A stretch of 64,000 nucleotides of DNA, taken from assembly GCF_001547935.1 (NCBI RefSeq), contig NZ_AP014635.1, positions 3,370,725 to 3,434,724 on the forward strand. The letters are read 5' to 3'. Shown here piece after piece: positions 47,534 through 61,996 of this stretch (the first letter of the stretch is position 1; every line of letters begins with the position of its first letter). The notes below the pieces were generated by a model, which ran no database searches, was not told where the DNA came from, and was given only the letters and a program-made list of their open reading frames with translations. The DNA comes from Vibrio tritonius. GTDB taxonomy: Bacteria; Pseudomonadota; Gammaproteobacteria; Enterobacterales; Vibrionaceae. The position numbers and the translations under genes are program-made.

Positions 47534-49744
47534 ATGATCTACCAATCCAGCACCCTTTTCTTACAAGAACGAACAAAGCATATTGTTGAACTTTGTTTTT
47601 CCTCGTCTAGTTCAGTGAATAAACTTGATCTAGAAACCCTGCAACACCTTGATAAAGCCCTAGATAAACTTTATCAATATCAGGGATTAGCCGGGCTTAT
47701 ACTCACTACCAATAAATCAACATTTATTGTTGGTGCAGATATTACCCAATTTTTGACTCTATTTACCCGTCCGACAAGTGAACTTACTTATTGGCTCAAA
47801 TACGCTAATCATATATTCAATCGGCTAGAGGATTTGCCAGTACCAACGGTATCCGCCTTAACCGGACATGTTCTTGGCGGGGGATGTGAGTGTGTACTTG
47901 CTACCGACTTTCGGATTGCTAGCACAACCACCAGCATTGGATTACCAGAAACTAAGCTGGGTATCATTCCCGGCTTTGGCGGAACAGTTCGGCTACCAAG
48001 ATTGATTGGTGCAGATTCAGCAATGGAAGCCATAACCAAAGGCAAAGCTTACACCGCAGAACAAGCCTTAAAACTCGGAATAATCGATGCCATTGTAGAA
48101 CAGGACATATTAGTCAATAGCGCTCTAGACACATTACAGTCAGCCATCCAAGGTAAGCTTGACTGGAAAACCAGAAGAACAAATAAAACTCAACCGTTAA
48201 AACTCCCCCAAGCAGAGCAAAAGCTTTGCTTCCAAGTCGCTAAATCCATCATTAAGAATCTATCCGGCAAACACTATCCAGCTCCTTTAGCTGCTGTAAA
48301 CACAATAAGTGAAGCCGCTATGATGAAGAGAGAGCAGGCTTTGGATGTCGAAAGAAAACACTTTATTGAATTGGCACAATCACAACAAGCTCATGCTTTA
48401 ATTGGTTTATTCTTAAATGACCAACAACTTAAATCTTCAGCCAAACAAGCCGTGCAGCTAACGCTAAGTTCTTTCTCATCAGTTGGTGTCATCGGTGCGG
48501 GCATTATGGGAGGAGGTATAGCTTACCAAGCAGCTGCTAAAAACATGGCTGTTGTGGTTAAAGATATCCAACAAACCGCTTTAGACCTTGGCTTATCTGA
48601 AGCTGCCAATTTACTGAGTAAGCAACTCGAAAAAGGGAAAATAGATACTCAAGAACAAGCACAAGTACTCAATAGGATTACGCCAACGCTTCACTATGCA
48701 GAACTAGAATCTGTGCCAATAGTCATAGAAGCTGTTATAGAAAATCCTAAAGTTAAAGGCTCGGTACTTGCTGAAATAGAACAAGTAGTATCTGAAAACA
48801 CCATTATCGCTTCGAATACTTCCACCATTCCTATCAATGTGTTAGCTCAATCATTAACAAAACCAGAACGGTTTTGTGGCATGCATTTCTTTAATCCAGT
48901 TCATCGCATGCCTTTGGTGGAAATCATTCGAGGCAAAAAAACATCTGAAGAGACTATTGCTCAAGTCGTGTTCCTCTCATTAAAAATGGGCAAGTCGCCA
49001 GTTGTCGTCAATGACTGCCCCGGTTTCTTTGTTAATCGGGTCTTATTTCCCTACCTCACTGCTTTTCGCCTATTAGTTCAAGATGGCGCCGACTTCTCTC
49101 GAATAGATCAAGTGATGGAACAGCAATTTGGATGGCCAATGGGGCCTGCTTATTTATTGGATGTCGTTGGACTTGATACGGCTCATCACGCACAGCAAGT
49201 CATGGATAACAGCTATCCAGAGCGAGCGACCAAAGTAACAAAAGACATCGTTACCGAACTGTACAACCTAGGCTTATATGGACAAAAGAGTCGCAGCGGT
49301 TTCTACGATTATTCTAAGCAACAGCAAAAAACCAAGTCAGCGAGTGAGCAAGTACTTACCTTAGTTAAGGAAATAAATTCTTCGCCTGTATTAAACGATT
49401 CAAACGAAGAACTGATAGACCGAATGATGATACCCATGATCAATGAGGTGCTACTTTGTTTAGAGCAAGGGATCGTGTCCTCTGCTGCAGAGGCCGATAT
49501 GGCACTTGTTTATGGGTTAGGTTTTCCTGCTTTTCGTGGCGGGGTATGTCGCTACCTCGATCAACTAGGTATGCAGACATATTTCGATAAATTAGAAAAA
49601 TATAAACATCTAGGCCCCATCTATCAGGCTCCACCACTACTCATTACCATGATAAACAACCATAACACCTTCTATTCCAGTCAATATCAAAGCCGTTTAC
49701 CTAAAACATCTGTAAATAGCTGCCATAAAGGAGCCGAGTCATGA
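47534..49744 (+). CDS. fadB: Fatty acid oxidation complex alpha subunit FadB
   Basis: Multifunctional beta-oxidation enzyme (enoyl-CoA hydratase, 3-hydroxyacyl-CoA dehydrogenase, isomerase/epimerase), 736 residues (E. coli 729). Hydratase Glu residues are in [12 protein letters not shown] and [18 protein letters not shown]. The NAD fold reads [18 protein letters not shown] (about residue 315), followed by [15 protein letters not shown] and [20 protein letters not shown]. The frame opens at 47438, but ATG 47534 has GGAG upstream and matches the family N-terminus [10 protein letters not shown]. Start of fadA overlaps its stop. Confidence 0.95.
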   Translation: MIYQSSTLFLQERTKHIVELCFSSSSSVNKLDLETLQHLDKALDKLYQYQGLAGLILTTNKSTFIVGADITQFLTLFTRPTSELTYWLKYANHIFNRLEDLPVPTVSALTGHVLGGGCECVLATDFRIASTTTSIGLPETKLGIIPGFGGTVRLPRLIGADSAMEAITKGKAYTAEQALKLGIIDAIVEQDILVNSALDTLQSAIQGKLDWKTRRTNKTQPLKLPQAEQKLCFQVAKSIIKNLSGKHYPAPLAAVNTISEAAMMKREQALDVERKHFIELAQSQQAHALIGLFLNDQQLKSSAKQAVQLTLSSFSSVGVIGAGIMGGGIAYQAAAKNMAVVVKDIQQTALDLGLSEAANLLSKQLEKGKIDTQEQAQVLNRITPTLHYAELESVPIVIEAVIENPKVKGSVLAEIEQVVSENTIIASNTSTIPINVLAQSLTKPERFCGMHFFNPVHRMPLVEIIRGKKTSEETIAQVVFLSLKMGKSPVVVNDCPGFFVNRVLFPYLTAFRLLVQDGADFSRIDQVMEQQFGWPMGPAYLLDVVGLDTAHHAQQVMDNSYPERATKVTKDIVTELYNLGLYGQKSRSGFYDYSKQQQKTKSASEQVLTLVKEINSSPVLNDSNEELIDRMMIPMINEVLLCLEQGIVSSAAEADMALVYGLGFPAFRGGVCRYLDQLGMQTYFDKLEKYKHLGPIYQAPPLLITMINNHNTFYSSQYQSRLPKTSVNSCHKGAES

Positions 49745-50901
49745 GACGAGTCGTCGTTATTGATTGTCTACGAACACCTATGGGCCGCTCTAAGCACGGA
49801 TCCTTTCGCCATCAACGTGCAGAGGATCTTTCTGCACACCTAATGCAAAAGATCCTAACAAACTATCCACAACTTGATCCCAGCTTGATCGAAGATATTT
49901 ATTGGGGCTGTGTTCAACAAACATTAGAACAAGGATTTAATGTCGCGAGAAATTCAGCATTACTCGCAGGATTGCCCACTTCAATAGGAGCTGTCACTGT
50001 TAATCGACTGTGCGGTTCATCGATGCAAGCCGTTCATGATGCATCTCGCGCCATCATGGTTGGGGACGCGGATATTTGTTTAGCCGGTGGAGTTGAACAT
50101 ATGGGGCATATTCCTATGACTCATGGTATCGATATTCATCCTCAACTCAGCAAATACGCCGCAAAGGCATCAGGAATGATGGGTATTACAGCGGAGGCAT
50201 TGGCTCAAACCTATCAAATTACAAGGGAAGAACAAGACAGCTTTGCTTATCAATCCCATATCAAAGCAAGCCATGCGGCAAAAACAGGTCTGTTTCAACG
50301 GGAAATCTGCCCAACAATAGGCCACGCTGACGATGGTTCACTGAGATTAATTGATGAAGATGAAGTGATACGCCATAACCCTTCACTAGAAGCATTGAGG
50401 AACCTCACGCCGGCATTTGACCCATTACACGGAACAGTAACCGCAGGAAGTTCCTCAGCCATAGCTGACGGAGCGGCAATATTACTACTAGCTTATGAAG
50501 CTACAGCCTTAGAACTTGGCTTACCAATTCGAGCTTATATCCGCTCAATGGCAGTTGCAGGATGTGAACCTGCACAAATGGGCTTAGGTCCAGTACCAGC
50601 AACAAATAAAGCATTAATTCGAGCGAAGTTAACTCTAGACCATATCCAATGCATCGAACTCAATGAGGCATTTGCCGCACAATCATTAGCATGCATTAAA
50701 AATCTCAACCTGACAGAAAGAATGATAGACATTAATCCCCATGGCGGTGCGATCGCATTAGGTCATCCTCTTGGATGCTCCGGGGCAAGAATATGTACGA
50801 CACTTATCAATACTATGGAACAACAGTCGGCAAAATATGGTCTCGCCACTATGTGTATAGGCTTTGGGCAAGGTATTGCTACGATTTTCGAAAAACCGTA
50901 A
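49741..50901 (+). CDS. fadA: 3-ketoacyl-CoA thiolase FadA
   Basis: Thiolase subunit of the aerobic beta-oxidation complex, 386 residues (E. coli 387). The nucleophile Cys is in [20 protein letters not shown], with [16 protein letters not shown] block ([19 protein letters not shown]) and the C-terminal [19 protein letters not shown] and [13 protein letters not shown] overlap with fadB couples translation. A terminator follows directly. Confidence 0.96.
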   Translation: MRRVVVIDCLRTPMGRSKHGSFRHQRAEDLSAHLMQKILTNYPQLDPSLIEDIYWGCVQQTLEQGFNVARNSALLAGLPTSIGAVTVNRLCGSSMQAVHDASRAIMVGDADICLAGGVEHMGHIPMTHGIDIHPQLSKYAAKASGMMGITAEALAQTYQITREEQDSFAYQSHIKASHAAKTGLFQREICPTIGHADDGSLRLIDEDEVIRHNPSLEALRNLTPAFDPLHGTVTAGSSSAIADGAAILLLAYEATALELGLPIRAYIRSMAVAGCEPAQMGLGPVPATNKALIRAKLTLDHIQCIELNEAFAAQSLACIKNLNLTERMIDINPHGGAIALGHPLGCSGARICTTLINTMEQQSAKYGLATMCIGFGQGIATIFEKP

Positions 50902-50936
50902 AAATAAAAAGAGCCGCAATTTGAATTGCGGCTCTA
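50901..50936. terminator. Bidirectional terminator between fadA and glmU
   Basis: A perfect 12-bp stem AGAGCCGCAATT (50910-50921) / AATTGCGGCTCT (50924-50935) with a two-base loop. The A-rich stretch 50900-50910 gives a T-run on the minus strand for glmU. Confidence 0.88.
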
Positions 50937-50958
50937 TAATTTCTACAGTATATCGGAA

Positions 50959-52323
50959 CTACTTTTTCTTAGTTGGGCGTACCCAACCAGAGATACGGCG
51001 CTCTTTAGCGCGAGTAATCACTAACTCACTTTCATTGGTGATATCTTTAGTGACCGTAGTACCAGCACCGATAGTAACGCCATTAGCAACATTAACCGGA
51101 GCCACCAACTGAGTGTCTGAACCAACAAAGACATCATCACCGATAATTGTCTTATGTTTATTCGCACCGTCATAGTTACAAGTAATCACACCGGCACCAA
51201 GATTTACACGCTGACCAATTTCTGCGTCACCAACATAGGTGAGGTGATTAGCTTTAGAACCTTCACCTAGTCGGGCATTTTTAACTTCAACAAAATTGCC
51301 CACATGTGAATCATTACGTAGATCCGCACCAGGACGAAGACGGGAGAATGGACCTACAGTACAATTTTCGCCAACCGTTGCGTTTTCAATCACGCTGTAT
51401 GGGCGAATAATCGTGTTGTCATCAATCTCACAGTCAGTCAGAACGGAACCGGCACCGATCACAACGTTATCACCAATGGTCACTTTACCTTCGATGATCA
51501 CGTTCACATCGATCTCTACATCTTTACCGCACTGCAACTCGCCTCGTAAATCAAAACGAGATGGATCACGTAGCATCACGCCTTGAACAAGCAACTTATG
51601 AGCCTGTTCTTGTTGGAAAATACGTTCCAATTTAGCCAGTTGTACGCGGTCATTAACACCTTCAACTTCACTGTCTTGCACAGGATGAATAGATTGAATT
51701 AAACGACCTTCTTGGTGTGCAGCTGCGATAATATCGGTTAAGTAGTATTCACCTTGAGCATTATCATTAGTTAGGCCAGACAACCAACGTTTCAAATCTC
51801 GGCCATCAGCAACCATCACCCCGGTGTTAATTTCTTGAATCGCTTTTTGCTCTTCCGTTGCATCTTTTTGCTCAACGATAGCAACAACGGAATTGTTCTC
51901 ACGAACAATACGACCATAACCTGTTGGGTTATCCATTACGACAGTTAAAAGCCCAATACCACCTTCTGGTTGTCCATCGAGCATGCGTTCTAAGGTTTCT
52001 TCTGAAATCAACGGAACGTCTCCGTACAAAATCAGAACTTTCTCGTCATCGGTAAAATGAGGCGCAGCTTGGTTGACTGCATGACCCGTCCCCAATTGTT
52101 CCGCTTGCAAAACCCAATTAACAGATTCTTCTGCCAATGTTTTTTGCATCAAATCACCGCCGTGACCATACACTAGGTGAATGTTTTGCACTCCAAGACC
52201 GCTACATGTATCGATGACATGTTTAACCATTGGTTTACCAGCCAAAGTATGAAGTACTTTTGGCAAAGCAGAATGCATCCGTGTGCCTTTACCTGCGGCA
52301 AGAATCACTGCACTGAATTTCAT
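50959..52323 (-). CDS. glmU: Bifunctional UDP-GlcNAc pyrophosphorylase / glucosamine-1-P acetyltransferase
   Basis: Makes UDP-GlcNAc for peptidoglycan and LPS; 454 residues (E. coli 456). The N-terminal uridylyltransferase shows [20 protein letters not shown], then [13 protein letters not shown] and YGDVPLI; the C-terminal left-handed beta-helix acetyltransferase has [40 protein letters not shown] and [14 protein letters not shown]. Lies downstream of atpC, as in E. coli, but with a terminator between. Confidence 0.97.
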   Translation of the reverse strand: MKFSAVILAAGKGTRMHSALPKVLHTLAGKPMVKHVIDTCSGLGVQNIHLVYGHGGDLMQKTLAEESVNWVLQAEQLGTGHAVNQAAPHFTDDEKVLILYGDVPLISEETLERMLDGQPEGGIGLLTVVMDNPTGYGRIVRENNSVVAIVEQKDATEEQKAIQEINTGVMVADGRDLKRWLSGLTNDNAQGEYYLTDIIAAAHQEGRLIQSIHPVQDSEVEGVNDRVQLAKLERIFQQEQAHKLLVQGVMLRDPSRFDLRGELQCGKDVEIDVNVIIEGKVTIGDNVVIGAGSVLTDCEIDDNTIIRPYSVIENATVGENCTVGPFSRLRPGADLRNDSHVGNFVEVKNARLGEGSKANHLTYVGDAEIGQRVNLGAGVITCNYDGANKHKTIIGDDVFVGSDTQLVAPVNVANGVTIGAGTTVTKDITNESELVITRAKERRISGWVRPTKKK

Positions 52324-52420
52324 GAGTTACCTATGACGTTTTTAAAATAAGGAATGACAGACATTCTAACGACTGATTGATGAAGAGTTAATTTTTTGTC
52401 GTTAGTTTTTATTAAAAAAT

Positions 52421-52453
52421 AAACAAAAAGGCGACTCGAAAGTCGCCTTTTAG
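52421..52453 (-). terminator. Terminator of the atp operon
   Basis: An 11-bp stem AAAAGGCGACT (52426-52436) / AGTCGCCTTTT (52441-52451) with loop CGAA, which is the stable TTCG tetraloop on the minus strand. It lies 25 bases past the atpC stop. Confidence 0.9.
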
Positions 52454-52477
52454 ATATCAAACGCTATTAATTAAAAA

Positions 52478-52900
52478 TTAACGACGTTTTTTGGTCAGTT
52501 CGATTACTCGTAGCTGAGCCATGGCTTTAGCCAGTTCACTGGCCGCTTGAGCGAAGTCCATGTCACCATGCTGATTCTTAATGTGTTCCTCAGCACGTTG
52601 TTTGGCTTCTTCTGCCTTAGCTGCATCAAGGTCTTCCCCACGGATTGCAGTATCAGCCAGCACAGTTGCTGAACCAGGCTGAACTTCTACAATACCACCA
52701 GAAACATAAATGATTTCTTCGTGGCCATGGAGTTTAACAATGCGCACCATACCAGGCTTGATAGCGGTCAGCAGCGGTGTGTGACCATGGAAAATACCAA
52801 GTTCACCTTCGCTACCGGTCACCTGAAATGTTTCAACTAGGCCAGAGAAGATTTTCTTCTCAGCACTAACAACATCCAAGTGAAAGGTTATTGCTGCCAT
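52478..52900 (-). CDS. atpC: ATP synthase epsilon subunit
   Basis: F1 epsilon subunit, 140 residues (E. coli 139), linking the rotor to the catalytic head and inhibiting ATP hydrolysis. The beta-barrel domain shows [20 protein letters not shown] and [20 protein letters not shown], followed by two C-terminal helices rich in Ala/Glu. It is the last gene of the atp operon, 18 bases after atpD. Confidence 0.96.
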   Translation of the reverse strand: MAAITFHLDVVSAEKKIFSGLVETFQVTGSEGELGIFHGHTPLLTAIKPGMVRIVKLHGHEEIIYVSGGIVEVQPGSATVLADTAIRGEDLDAAKAEEAKQRAEEHIKNQHGDMDFAQAASELAKAMAQLRVIELTKKRR

Positions 52901-52918
52901 AACGCCTCCTAATTAGCC

Positions 52919-54340
<1,422 letters not shown>

Positions 54341-54355
54341 TTAATTTACCTAAGC

Positions 54356-55222
54356 TTAAACCGCAGCTGCACCACCAACGATTTCTGAAAGTTCCTGGGT
54401 AATAGCCGCTTGACGCGCCTTGTTATAAACCAGTTCCAATTCATCAATCAGGTTAGATGCATTATCTGTTGCAGCTTTCATCGCAACCATTCGGGCCGCT
54501 TGTTCACAAGCAAGGTTTTCCACCACACCCTGATACACTTGAGATTCTACATAGCGCAGCAATAGCGCATCGAGCAGAGGTTTTGGCTCTGGCTCATATA
54601 GGTAATCCCAAGAATGATCACGCTGCATTTCGTCGCTGTCTGATTTAGGCAGAGGCAGCAATTGATCGATCTTTGGTTGTTGTACCATCGTGTTCACAAA
54701 TTCATTGAACACGACATACAGGCGATCCAATTCACCGTTGTCATATTTTTTCAGCATCACACCAACAGAACCAATTAGGCTCTCTAGGCTTGGTGAATCA
54801 CCAAGACCTGAAACTTGAGCTGATACTTTAGCTCCAGTGTGATTAAAGAATGCTGTTGCTTTAGAACCAATAATGGCCAAATCAATTTCAGCACCTTTTG
54901 CTTTCCACTCATTCATGTCAAGTAATGCATTTTTGAACAGGTTAATGTTCAAACCACCACATAAACCACGGTCAGTAGAAACAATAATATAACCAACGCG
55001 CTTCGCTTCACGCTCTTCTAGATACGGATGACGGTACTCTAGATTAGCGTTAGCGACATGACCGATCACTTTACGCATCGTTTGCGCATATGGGCGGGAA
55101 GCCTGCATCGACTCTTGCGAGCGACGCATTTTTGAAGCGGCTACCATTTCCATCGCTTTAGTAATTTTCTGAGTGCTTTTAACACTACCGATTTTACTAC
55201 GTATCTCTTTTGCGCCGGCCAT
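54356..55222 (-). CDS. atpG: ATP synthase gamma subunit
   Basis: Central-stalk rotor subunit of F1, 288 residues (E. coli 287). The N-terminal helix [20 protein letters not shown] and [16 protein letters not shown], the [14 protein letters not shown] block and the C-terminal [20 protein letters not shown] are all typical. Gap to atpA 43 bases. Confidence 0.97.
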   Translation of the reverse strand: MAGAKEIRSKIGSVKSTQKITKAMEMVAASKMRRSQESMQASRPYAQTMRKVIGHVANANLEYRHPYLEEREAKRVGYIIVSTDRGLCGGLNINLFKNALLDMNEWKAKGAEIDLAIIGSKATAFFNHTGAKVSAQVSGLGDSPSLESLIGSVGVMLKKYDNGELDRLYVVFNEFVNTMVQQPKIDQLLPLPKSDSDEMQRDHSWDYLYEPEPKPLLDALLLRYVESQVYQGVVENLACEQAARMVAMKAATDNASNLIDELELVYNKARQAAITQELSEIVGGAAAV

Positions 55223-55265
55223 CGTTACTCTCCATTAGTTGGTGGCATAAAAGCCACCGACTGAA

Positions 55266-56807
55266 TTACCAAGATTGGGTTGCTTTGAACTCTTCAACAA
55301 GTTTGTTCAACTTGTCTTCGATATCGTTGTTGTAAGCACCAGTCTTGTCGATTTCTAATGCTAGATCAGCATATTGAGCACGAGAGAACGATAGTAATGC
55401 GGCTTCAAAATCTAGAACTTTATTCAGTTCTACATCCGCTAGGTAACCACGCTCAGCAGCAAAGATAACAATCGCTTGGTCAAAAATAGACATTGGCGCG
55501 TATTGTTTTTGCTTCATTAGCTCAGTTACTTTCTGGCCATGATTTAGCTGTTTCTTAGTTGCTTCATCAAGGTCAGATGAGAACTGTGCGAAAGCCGCAA
55601 GTTCACGGTATTGAGCTAGCGCGGTACGGATACCACCAGACAATTTCTTAATGATTTTTGTCTGAGCAGAACCACCAACACGAGAAACAGAGATACCTGG
55701 GTCAACAGCCGGACGAACACCTGCGTTGAACAGTTCTGTTTGTAGGAAAATCTGACCATCAGTAATCGAAATTACGTTCGTAGGTACGAACGCCGATACG
55801 TCGCCCGCTTGGGTTTCGATAATCGGTAGTGCAGTCAAAGAACCCGTTTTACCTTTCACTTCACCTTTAGTGAAATGCTCTACATAATCCGCGTTAACAC
55901 GAGCTGCACGCTCTAGTAGACGAGAGTGAAGGTAGAAAACATCACCAGGGAATGCTTCGCGGCCTGGTGGGCGACGAAGAAGTAGAGAGATTTGACGATA
56001 AGCTACAGCTTGTTTAGATAGGTCATCATAAACAATCAATGCATCTTCACCGCGATCACGGAAGTATTCACCCATTGCACAACCAGCGTATGGCGCTAGG
56101 TATTGCAATGCTGCAGATTCAGAAGCCGATGCTACAACCACGATAGTGTTTGCTAATGCGCCGTGCTCTTCCAATTTACGAACAACGTTTGCAATTGTTG
56201 ATGCTTTCTGACCGATAGCAACGTAAATAGAATAGATTCCAGAATCTTTCTGGTTGATGATCGCATCGATCGCCATTGCTGTTTTACCAGTTTGGCGGTC
56301 ACCGATGATCAACTCACGCTGACCACGACCGATTGGGATCATCGAGTCTACCGATTTGTAACCAGTTTGAACTGGTTGATCAACCGATTGACGATCAATA
56401 ACGCCAGGTGCGATTACTTCTACAGGAGAAGTTAATGTTGCATTGATTGGACCTTTACCATCGATAGGTTCACCCAGAGTGTTAACCACACGACCAAGTA
56501 GTTCAGGACCAACTGGTACTTCAAGAATACGACCAGTACCAGTTACTTTTGTGCCTTCCTTAAGGTCAGCATAGGGGCCCATTACAACCGCACCAACCGA
56601 GTCACGCTCAAGGTTAAGTGCTAGTGCATAACGGCCACCCGGTAATTCAATCATTTCACCCTGCATCACGTCCGCTAGGCCGTGAATGCGGATAATACCA
56701 TCGCTTACCGAAACGATAGTACCTTCGTTGCGAGCTTCACTAACAACGTTGAATTTCTCAATACGCTGTTTAATTAGATCGCTAATTTCCGTGGAATTAA
56801 GTTGCAT
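55266..56807 (-). CDS. atpA: ATP synthase alpha subunit
   Basis: Non-catalytic nucleotide-binding F1 subunit, 513 residues, the same as E. coli. Walker [20 protein letters not shown] (about residue 170), [20 protein letters not shown] and [20 protein letters not shown] are typical. ATG 56807 gives the standard [17 protein letters not shown]; a longer frame starting at 56837 would overlap atpH. Gap to atpH 13 bases. Confidence 0.98.
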   Translation of the reverse strand: MQLNSTEISDLIKQRIEKFNVVSEARNEGTIVSVSDGIIRIHGLADVMQGEMIELPGGRYALALNLERDSVGAVVMGPYADLKEGTKVTGTGRILEVPVGPELLGRVVNTLGEPIDGKGPINATLTSPVEVIAPGVIDRQSVDQPVQTGYKSVDSMIPIGRGQRELIIGDRQTGKTAMAIDAIINQKDSGIYSIYVAIGQKASTIANVVRKLEEHGALANTIVVVASASESAALQYLAPYAGCAMGEYFRDRGEDALIVYDDLSKQAVAYRQISLLLRRPPGREAFPGDVFYLHSRLLERAARVNADYVEHFTKGEVKGKTGSLTALPIIETQAGDVSAFVPTNVISITDGQIFLQTELFNAGVRPAVDPGISVSRVGGSAQTKIIKKLSGGIRTALAQYRELAAFAQFSSDLDEATKKQLNHGQKVTELMKQKQYAPMSIFDQAIVIFAAERGYLADVELNKVLDFEAALLSFSRAQYADLALEIDKTGAYNNDIEDKLNKLVEEFKATQSW

Positions 56808-56820
56808 GCTCCAATCCCCA

Positions 56821-57354
56821 TCAAGACTGCAATGCATCGCTCAGGCGGTCTAAACGACCACGAGCTGAGTTATCGATGACTAGGTCTCCGGCTCGAATTA
56901 CAACCCCAGCTAGTAGGGTCTCATCTATACTGCAATTCAGCAGGACTTTGCGCTCGAGACGCTGCTCTAGTTTGTTGATAATGTCTGTTTTTTGCTGTTC
57001 AGAAAGTTCAGTGGCAGAAATCACTTCTACATCCACCTTCGATTCATAATCTTTTTTCAAGACATGAAATTCAGCACAAACATCAGGAATAGCACGTAAG
57101 CGACCATTCTCAGCCATAACCTTAATTAGATTCTGACCATGTTCATCAAACTGTTCGCCACAAACACCGATAAAAATCTCTGCTAATTGCTCAGCAGACA
57201 GAGAACTGGTAATCAGTTCATGAATTTGCTCGTTATTTGCGACTTCAGCAGCGAATACCAACATTTCGGACCATTGTTCCAATTGTTGGCTCTCAACCGC
57301 AAAATCAAATGCTGCTTTAGCATAGGGGCGTGCAATAGTAGTCAAATCAGACAT
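56821..57354 (-). CDS. atpH: ATP synthase delta subunit
   Basis: F1 delta subunit, 177 residues as in E. coli, joining the peripheral stalk to the alpha subunits. N-terminal [20 protein letters not shown] and C-terminal [31 protein letters not shown] are the family signature. Two ATG codons are adjacent; the second (57354) gives the standard start. Confidence 0.96.
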   Translation of the reverse strand: MSDLTTIARPYAKAAFDFAVESQQLEQWSEMLVFAAEVANNEQIHELITSSLSAEQLAEIFIGVCGEQFDEHGQNLIKVMAENGRLRAIPDVCAEFHVLKKDYESKVDVEVISATELSEQQKTDIINKLEQRLERKVLLNCSIDETLLAGVVIRAGDLVIDNSARGRLDRLSDALQS

Positions 57355-57369
57355 CAAGCGCCCCCTGCG

Positions 57370-57840
57370 TTAAAGTTTTGCAGTTATGTTGTCAAGAATA
57401 TCTTTGTGCGCATCTTTATCGATTGAACGCTCTAAGATTTTCTCCGCACCAGCAATAGCCAGAGTTGCAACTTGTTTGCGCAGTTCATCGCGAGCACGGT
57501 TGCGTTCAGCTTCAATTTCAGCTTCTGCTTGTGTCAGGATCTTCTGGCGTTCAGCCAAAGCCTGCTCACGAGCTTCATCCAAAATTAGAGCTTTGCGCTT
57601 GTTTGCTTGCTCGATGACCTCAGTTGCTGTGCGCTTCGCTTCTTTCAATTGTTCGGAAGCGTTAACTTGTGCTAGATCCAAGTCTTTTTTTGCACGCTCA
57701 GCGGCTTGAAGACCATCAGCGATTTTTTGCTGACGTTCTTCAATCGCTTTGATGATTGGCGGCCACACGTACTTCATGCAGAACCAAACAAATAGAGCAA
57801 ATGCGATAGCTTGACCTAACAGAGTTGCGTTCATATTCAC
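57370..57840 (-). CDS. atpF: ATP synthase b subunit
   Basis: Peripheral-stalk subunit of Fo, 156 residues as in E. coli. One N-terminal membrane helix ([20 protein letters not shown]) is followed by a long charged coiled coil rich in Ala, Glu and Lys to the C-terminus ([20 protein letters not shown]). Gap to atpE 82 bases. Confidence 0.97.
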   Translation of the reverse strand: MNMNATLLGQAIAFALFVWFCMKYVWPPIIKAIEERQQKIADGLQAAERAKKDLDLAQVNASEQLKEAKRTATEVIEQANKRKALILDEAREQALAERQKILTQAEAEIEAERNRARDELRKQVATLAIAGAEKILERSIDKDAHKDILDNITAKL

Positions 57841-57922
57841 AACAGCTACCCCCTATATGGACAGACTTGTGTTAATTAATCAAAGACAAAACTCCTGCGA
57901 GTTTTGTCACTGAAATCGAGAA

Positions 57923-58222
<300 letters not shown>

Positions 58223-58242
58223 TTAAAAATCAGAATAAAAAA

Positions 58243-59076
<834 letters not shown>

Positions 59077-59472
59077 TCATCCTATTTTTTTGTTGTTAAT
59101 AAATAGTACTGGCGCACAGATATTGATACCTAGAGCCAGTAAATAGGCCAGTTTCAGAGGAACAAGTTCCACCTGGACATACATGTAAGCCACAGAAAAG
59201 AGTGCAATGGTAATGAGAATTTTCAATGCTTCGCCTGTGTAGAAAGAAGCGGTGATGCGTTTAGCAGCCCGAGCCCCCCCAAACATAAAAGCACATAGCG
59301 CGAATACAGCATTAGCGATGACAAAAATGCCCCCGCCTATTAGCGCAGAAAGTCCCCATTCAGCATTAACCACAACAGCCATTCCCGTTGCTAAAATAAT
59401 AACCGCGCAGAACTGGATCAATAACAATTGCTTTGCGAGCTCTCGTCCTGGTCTAGCTAACGCAGCTACCAT
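59077..59472 (-). CDS. atpI: ATP synthase accessory protein AtpI
   Basis: Small membrane protein of 131 residues (E. coli 126) with four hydrophobic helices, thought to help c-ring assembly. It is not part of the finished enzyme. GLSALIGGGIFVIANAVFAL and RITASFYTGEALKILITIAL are family-typical. First gene of the atp operon; its promoter lies in the 188-base gap after parB. Confidence 0.92.
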   Translation of the reverse strand: MVAALARPGRELAKQLLLIQFCAVIILATGMAVVVNAEWGLSALIGGGIFVIANAVFALCAFMFGGARAAKRITASFYTGEALKILITIALFSVAYMYVQVELVPLKLAYLLALGINICAPVLFINNKKIG

Positions 59473-59605
59473 GTATTCTTACCTCACATAATAATCTCAG
59501 ACTCAACAACACAAAATCTGAGACCATATTAAAAAATTTTATACATTCGCCATAAAGTTTGGCAATGCAAATACCACAGAAAGTTACAGTTTTGCTTGTA
59601 ACTCT

Positions 59606-59634
59606 ACAACTTTTCGACTCAAAAGTTGTTTTTT
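59606..59634. terminator. Possible hairpin terminator/attenuator between parB and atpI
   Basis: The stem ACAACTTTT (59606-59614) / AAAAGTTGT (59621-59629) is 9 bp with a 6-base loop. A T-run follows on the plus strand only; on the minus strand there is no T-run. It may weakly separate parB from the atp operon. Confidence 0.35.
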
Positions 59635-59661
59635 ACAATTGATTTAGATCAATTATCTCAT

Positions 59662-60549
59662 TTAGCGTTCTAGCTTGGCAATCACTTGTTCTAATTTGTG
59701 AGGTTCATCAAGACTTATTGTTAATTTAGCCTTGCCACTCGCCGACCGAACAATAGAAACTTTTGCCCCTAGTTTTTCGCTAAGATCTTGTGATATTTGT
59801 TGAATTTCTAGGTCTTCTACCACGTTTTTCTCGTCAGATACGCCTGATAAGCACTTTTTAACCAGTTGCTCTGTTTGACGCACTGTAAGTTGTTTTTTGG
59901 CTACACGCTCAGCAATTTCTACTTGACGTTCACCTTCTAGCATCAATAACGCTCGAGCATGACCCATTTCTAATTGTTTTGTTTCAACAAAACGTTTCAC
60001 CTGATCATCTAATTGATTCAAACGCAGTAAATTACTGACAGTTGTGCGCGATTTACCTATCACGTCAGCAACTTGTTGGTGGGTTAACTTAAACTCATCT
60101 TGTAAGCGTTCTAATGCCTGAGCTTCCTCAATAGCATTAAGGTCTTCGCGTTGGATGTTTTCAATTAGCGCCATAGCGACAGCAGCTCTGTCGTCTACGC
60201 GTTTTACAATACAAGGTACCTGTTTTAAGCCAGCATGACGCGCAGCGCGCCAACGACGTTCTCCAGCAATAATCTCATAGCCGCCAGTACTTAGAGGGCG
60301 AACAACGATTGGCTGGATGATGCCTTGAGATTGTATTGAAGCTGATAGCTCTTCTAGAGCTTCAGGAGACATGTCTTTACGGGGTTGGTAAACACCTGGT
60401 TTTAAGCTTGTAATAGCAAGGTCGGTGAGATCTGCATCAGATGACATTGCCTGACTATTGGATGCAACTTGTTGCTTTTCACGAGCCATAGAGCTAGTGG
60501 CCAACAAAGCATCCAGCCCTTTTCCTAAACCGCGTTTAGACGTGGACAT
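59662..60549 (-). CDS. parB: Chromosome partitioning protein ParB
   Basis: CTPase and parS-binding protein, 295 residues. The N-terminal CTP-binding box reads IIAGERRWRAARHAGL (about residues 93-108), the helix-turn-helix is KLTHQQVADVIGKSRTTVSN, and a C-terminal dimerisation domain ends HKLEQVIAKLER. MSTSKRGLGKGLDALLA at the N-terminus is the usual ParA-contact segment. Its targets are the perfect parS sites at 22325 and 26086. Lies 26 bases after parA. Confidence 0.97.
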   Translation of the reverse strand: MSTSKRGLGKGLDALLATSSMAREKQQVASNSQAMSSDADLTDLAITSLKPGVYQPRKDMSPEALEELSASIQSQGIIQPIVVRPLSTGGYEIIAGERRWRAARHAGLKQVPCIVKRVDDRAAVAMALIENIQREDLNAIEEAQALERLQDEFKLTHQQVADVIGKSRTTVSNLLRLNQLDDQVKRFVETKQLEMGHARALLMLEGERQVEIAERVAKKQLTVRQTEQLVKKCLSGVSDEKNVVEDLEIQQISQDLSEKLGAKVSIVRSASGKAKLTISLDEPHKLEQVIAKLER

Positions 60550-60575
60550 GTAGATGAATTCCTTAAGTTAAATCA

Positions 60576-61349
60576 TTATGCGGGAACTTCTTCACGACGA
60601 AGCATCTCGCCAGCAAGCGCCAAATACGCTTTTGCACCAGCAGAATACTTGTCGTAGTACATGGCAGGTTTACCATGACTTGGGGCCTCAGCCAAACGAA
60701 CATTTCTTGGGATCACTGTACGATACACTTTGTCACCAAAATGCTTCTTCAGCTGATCAGAAACTTCATTAGCTAGGCGGTTACGAGGGTCATACATGGT
60801 TCTGAGCAGACCCTCTATCTTGAGATTTTCATTCACAACCGCAGCAAGCTTACTGATAGTATCCATCAATGCTGTTAAGCCTTCTAAGGCAAAATATTCG
60901 CATTGCATTGGCACTAATACAGAATCGGCAGCTGCCATTGCGTTAATGGTGAGCAAGTTTAGAGCTGGTGGGCAATCAATGAAGATATAATCATAGCTAT
61001 CTCTTATTGATGCTAATGCATTTTTCAAACGCACTTCTCGCGCAAATACTTCCATCAATTTGATTTCAGCGGCAGTCACATCACCATTTGCAGCAATCAA
61101 ATCGTAGTTACCGGATGTTTTACGGCATACCACATCATCAAATGGCGCATCTTCAACCAAAAGCTCATACGCTGTTGCGTCGACCTGATATTTGTCGACA
61201 CCGCTAGCCATGGTTGCGTTTCCTTGCGGATCCAAATCCACGACTAACACTTTACGTTTAGTCGCAGCCATAGATGCAGCCAAGTTAATACACGTTGTTG
61301 TTTTACCAACACCACCTTTCTGGTTGGCGATTGCTACGATTTTACCCAC
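60576..61349 (-). CDS. parA: Chromosome partitioning ATPase ParA (Soj)
   Basis: Deviant-Walker ATPase, 257 residues, positioning the origin region with ParB-parS. Walker A ANQKGGVGKTTTCINLA is at the N-terminus, Walker A' RKVLVVDLDPQGNATMASG follows, and YIFIDCPPALNLLTINAM is Walker B. No N-terminal DNA-binding extension, so it is the chromosomal Soj type. Follows rsmG by 14 bases. Confidence 0.97.
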   Translation of the reverse strand: MGKIVAIANQKGGVGKTTTCINLAASMAATKRKVLVVDLDPQGNATMASGVDKYQVDATAYELLVEDAPFDDVVCRKTSGNYDLIAANGDVTAAEIKLMEVFAREVRLKNALASIRDSYDYIFIDCPPALNLLTINAMAAADSVLVPMQCEYFALEGLTALMDTISKLAAVVNENLKIEGLLRTMYDPRNRLANEVSDQLKKHFGDKVYRTVIPRNVRLAEAPSHGKPAMYYDKYSAGAKAYLALAGEMLRREEVPA

Positions 61350-61363
61350 GGTGTGCCTCGTTG

Positions 61364-61996
61364 TTATCCCTTGCGCGATAAGATTACAAGATGACGCTCA
61401 CCTTCCAACTCAGGAACTTCCAAAGATTTGACACAGTTCACAGAACACCAGTCAGGTAACTGATCGATTTCGTCTTGAGCGACATGACCTTTTAAAGCCA
61501 AGAACAGCCCATTTTCCTGTTTTGGTAAATGGCGACACCAAGATACCATATCTACCATAGAGGCAAACGCACGACTCAATACAGCATCAAAACCGTTACC
61601 CGCTTCATATTCTTCAACACGACTTTGAACTGGAGTCACATTGGCAATCTTCAGTTCATGGATAACTTGTTTAATAAAACGAATTCGTTTCCCCAAACTA
61701 TCCAACAGGACAAATTCTTTGTCTGGATTCATGATGGCAAGTGGAATCCCCGGTAAACCAGGGCCAGTGCCGACATCAATGAATCGATTTCCCTCGAGAA
61801 AAGGACTCACTACGATACTATCAAGGATATGTTTCACCAACATATCCATGGGATCTCGTACTGAGGTCAAATTGTACGCTTTATTCCATTTATTGAGGAG
61901 CTCAACATAACCAACCAATTGCTCTCGTTGTTGCTCAGAAACCTCTAATGAAGTCTGAGCAATCAAGCTATCTAGTTTGACTCGCAACTGGGTCAT
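61364..61996 (-). CDS. rsmG: 16S rRNA (guanine527-N7)-methyltransferase RsmG
   Basis: Methylates G527 of 16S rRNA; loss gives low-level streptomycin resistance in E. coli. 210 residues (E. coli 207). The SAM motif is [20 protein letters not shown] (about residue 70). [19 protein letters not shown] and the catalytic region near [16 protein letters not shown] are typical. ATG 61996 overlaps the mnmG stop by one base (TAATG), coupling translation. Confidence 0.96.
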   Translation of the reverse strand: MTQLRVKLDSLIAQTSLEVSEQQREQLVGYVELLNKWNKAYNLTSVRDPMDMLVKHILDSIVVSPFLEGNRFIDVGTGPGLPGIPLAIMNPDKEFVLLDSLGKRIRFIKQVIHELKIANVTPVQSRVEEYEAGNGFDAVLSRAFASMVDMVSWCRHLPKQENGLFLALKGHVAQDEIDQLPDWCSVNCVKSLEVPELEGERHLVILSRKG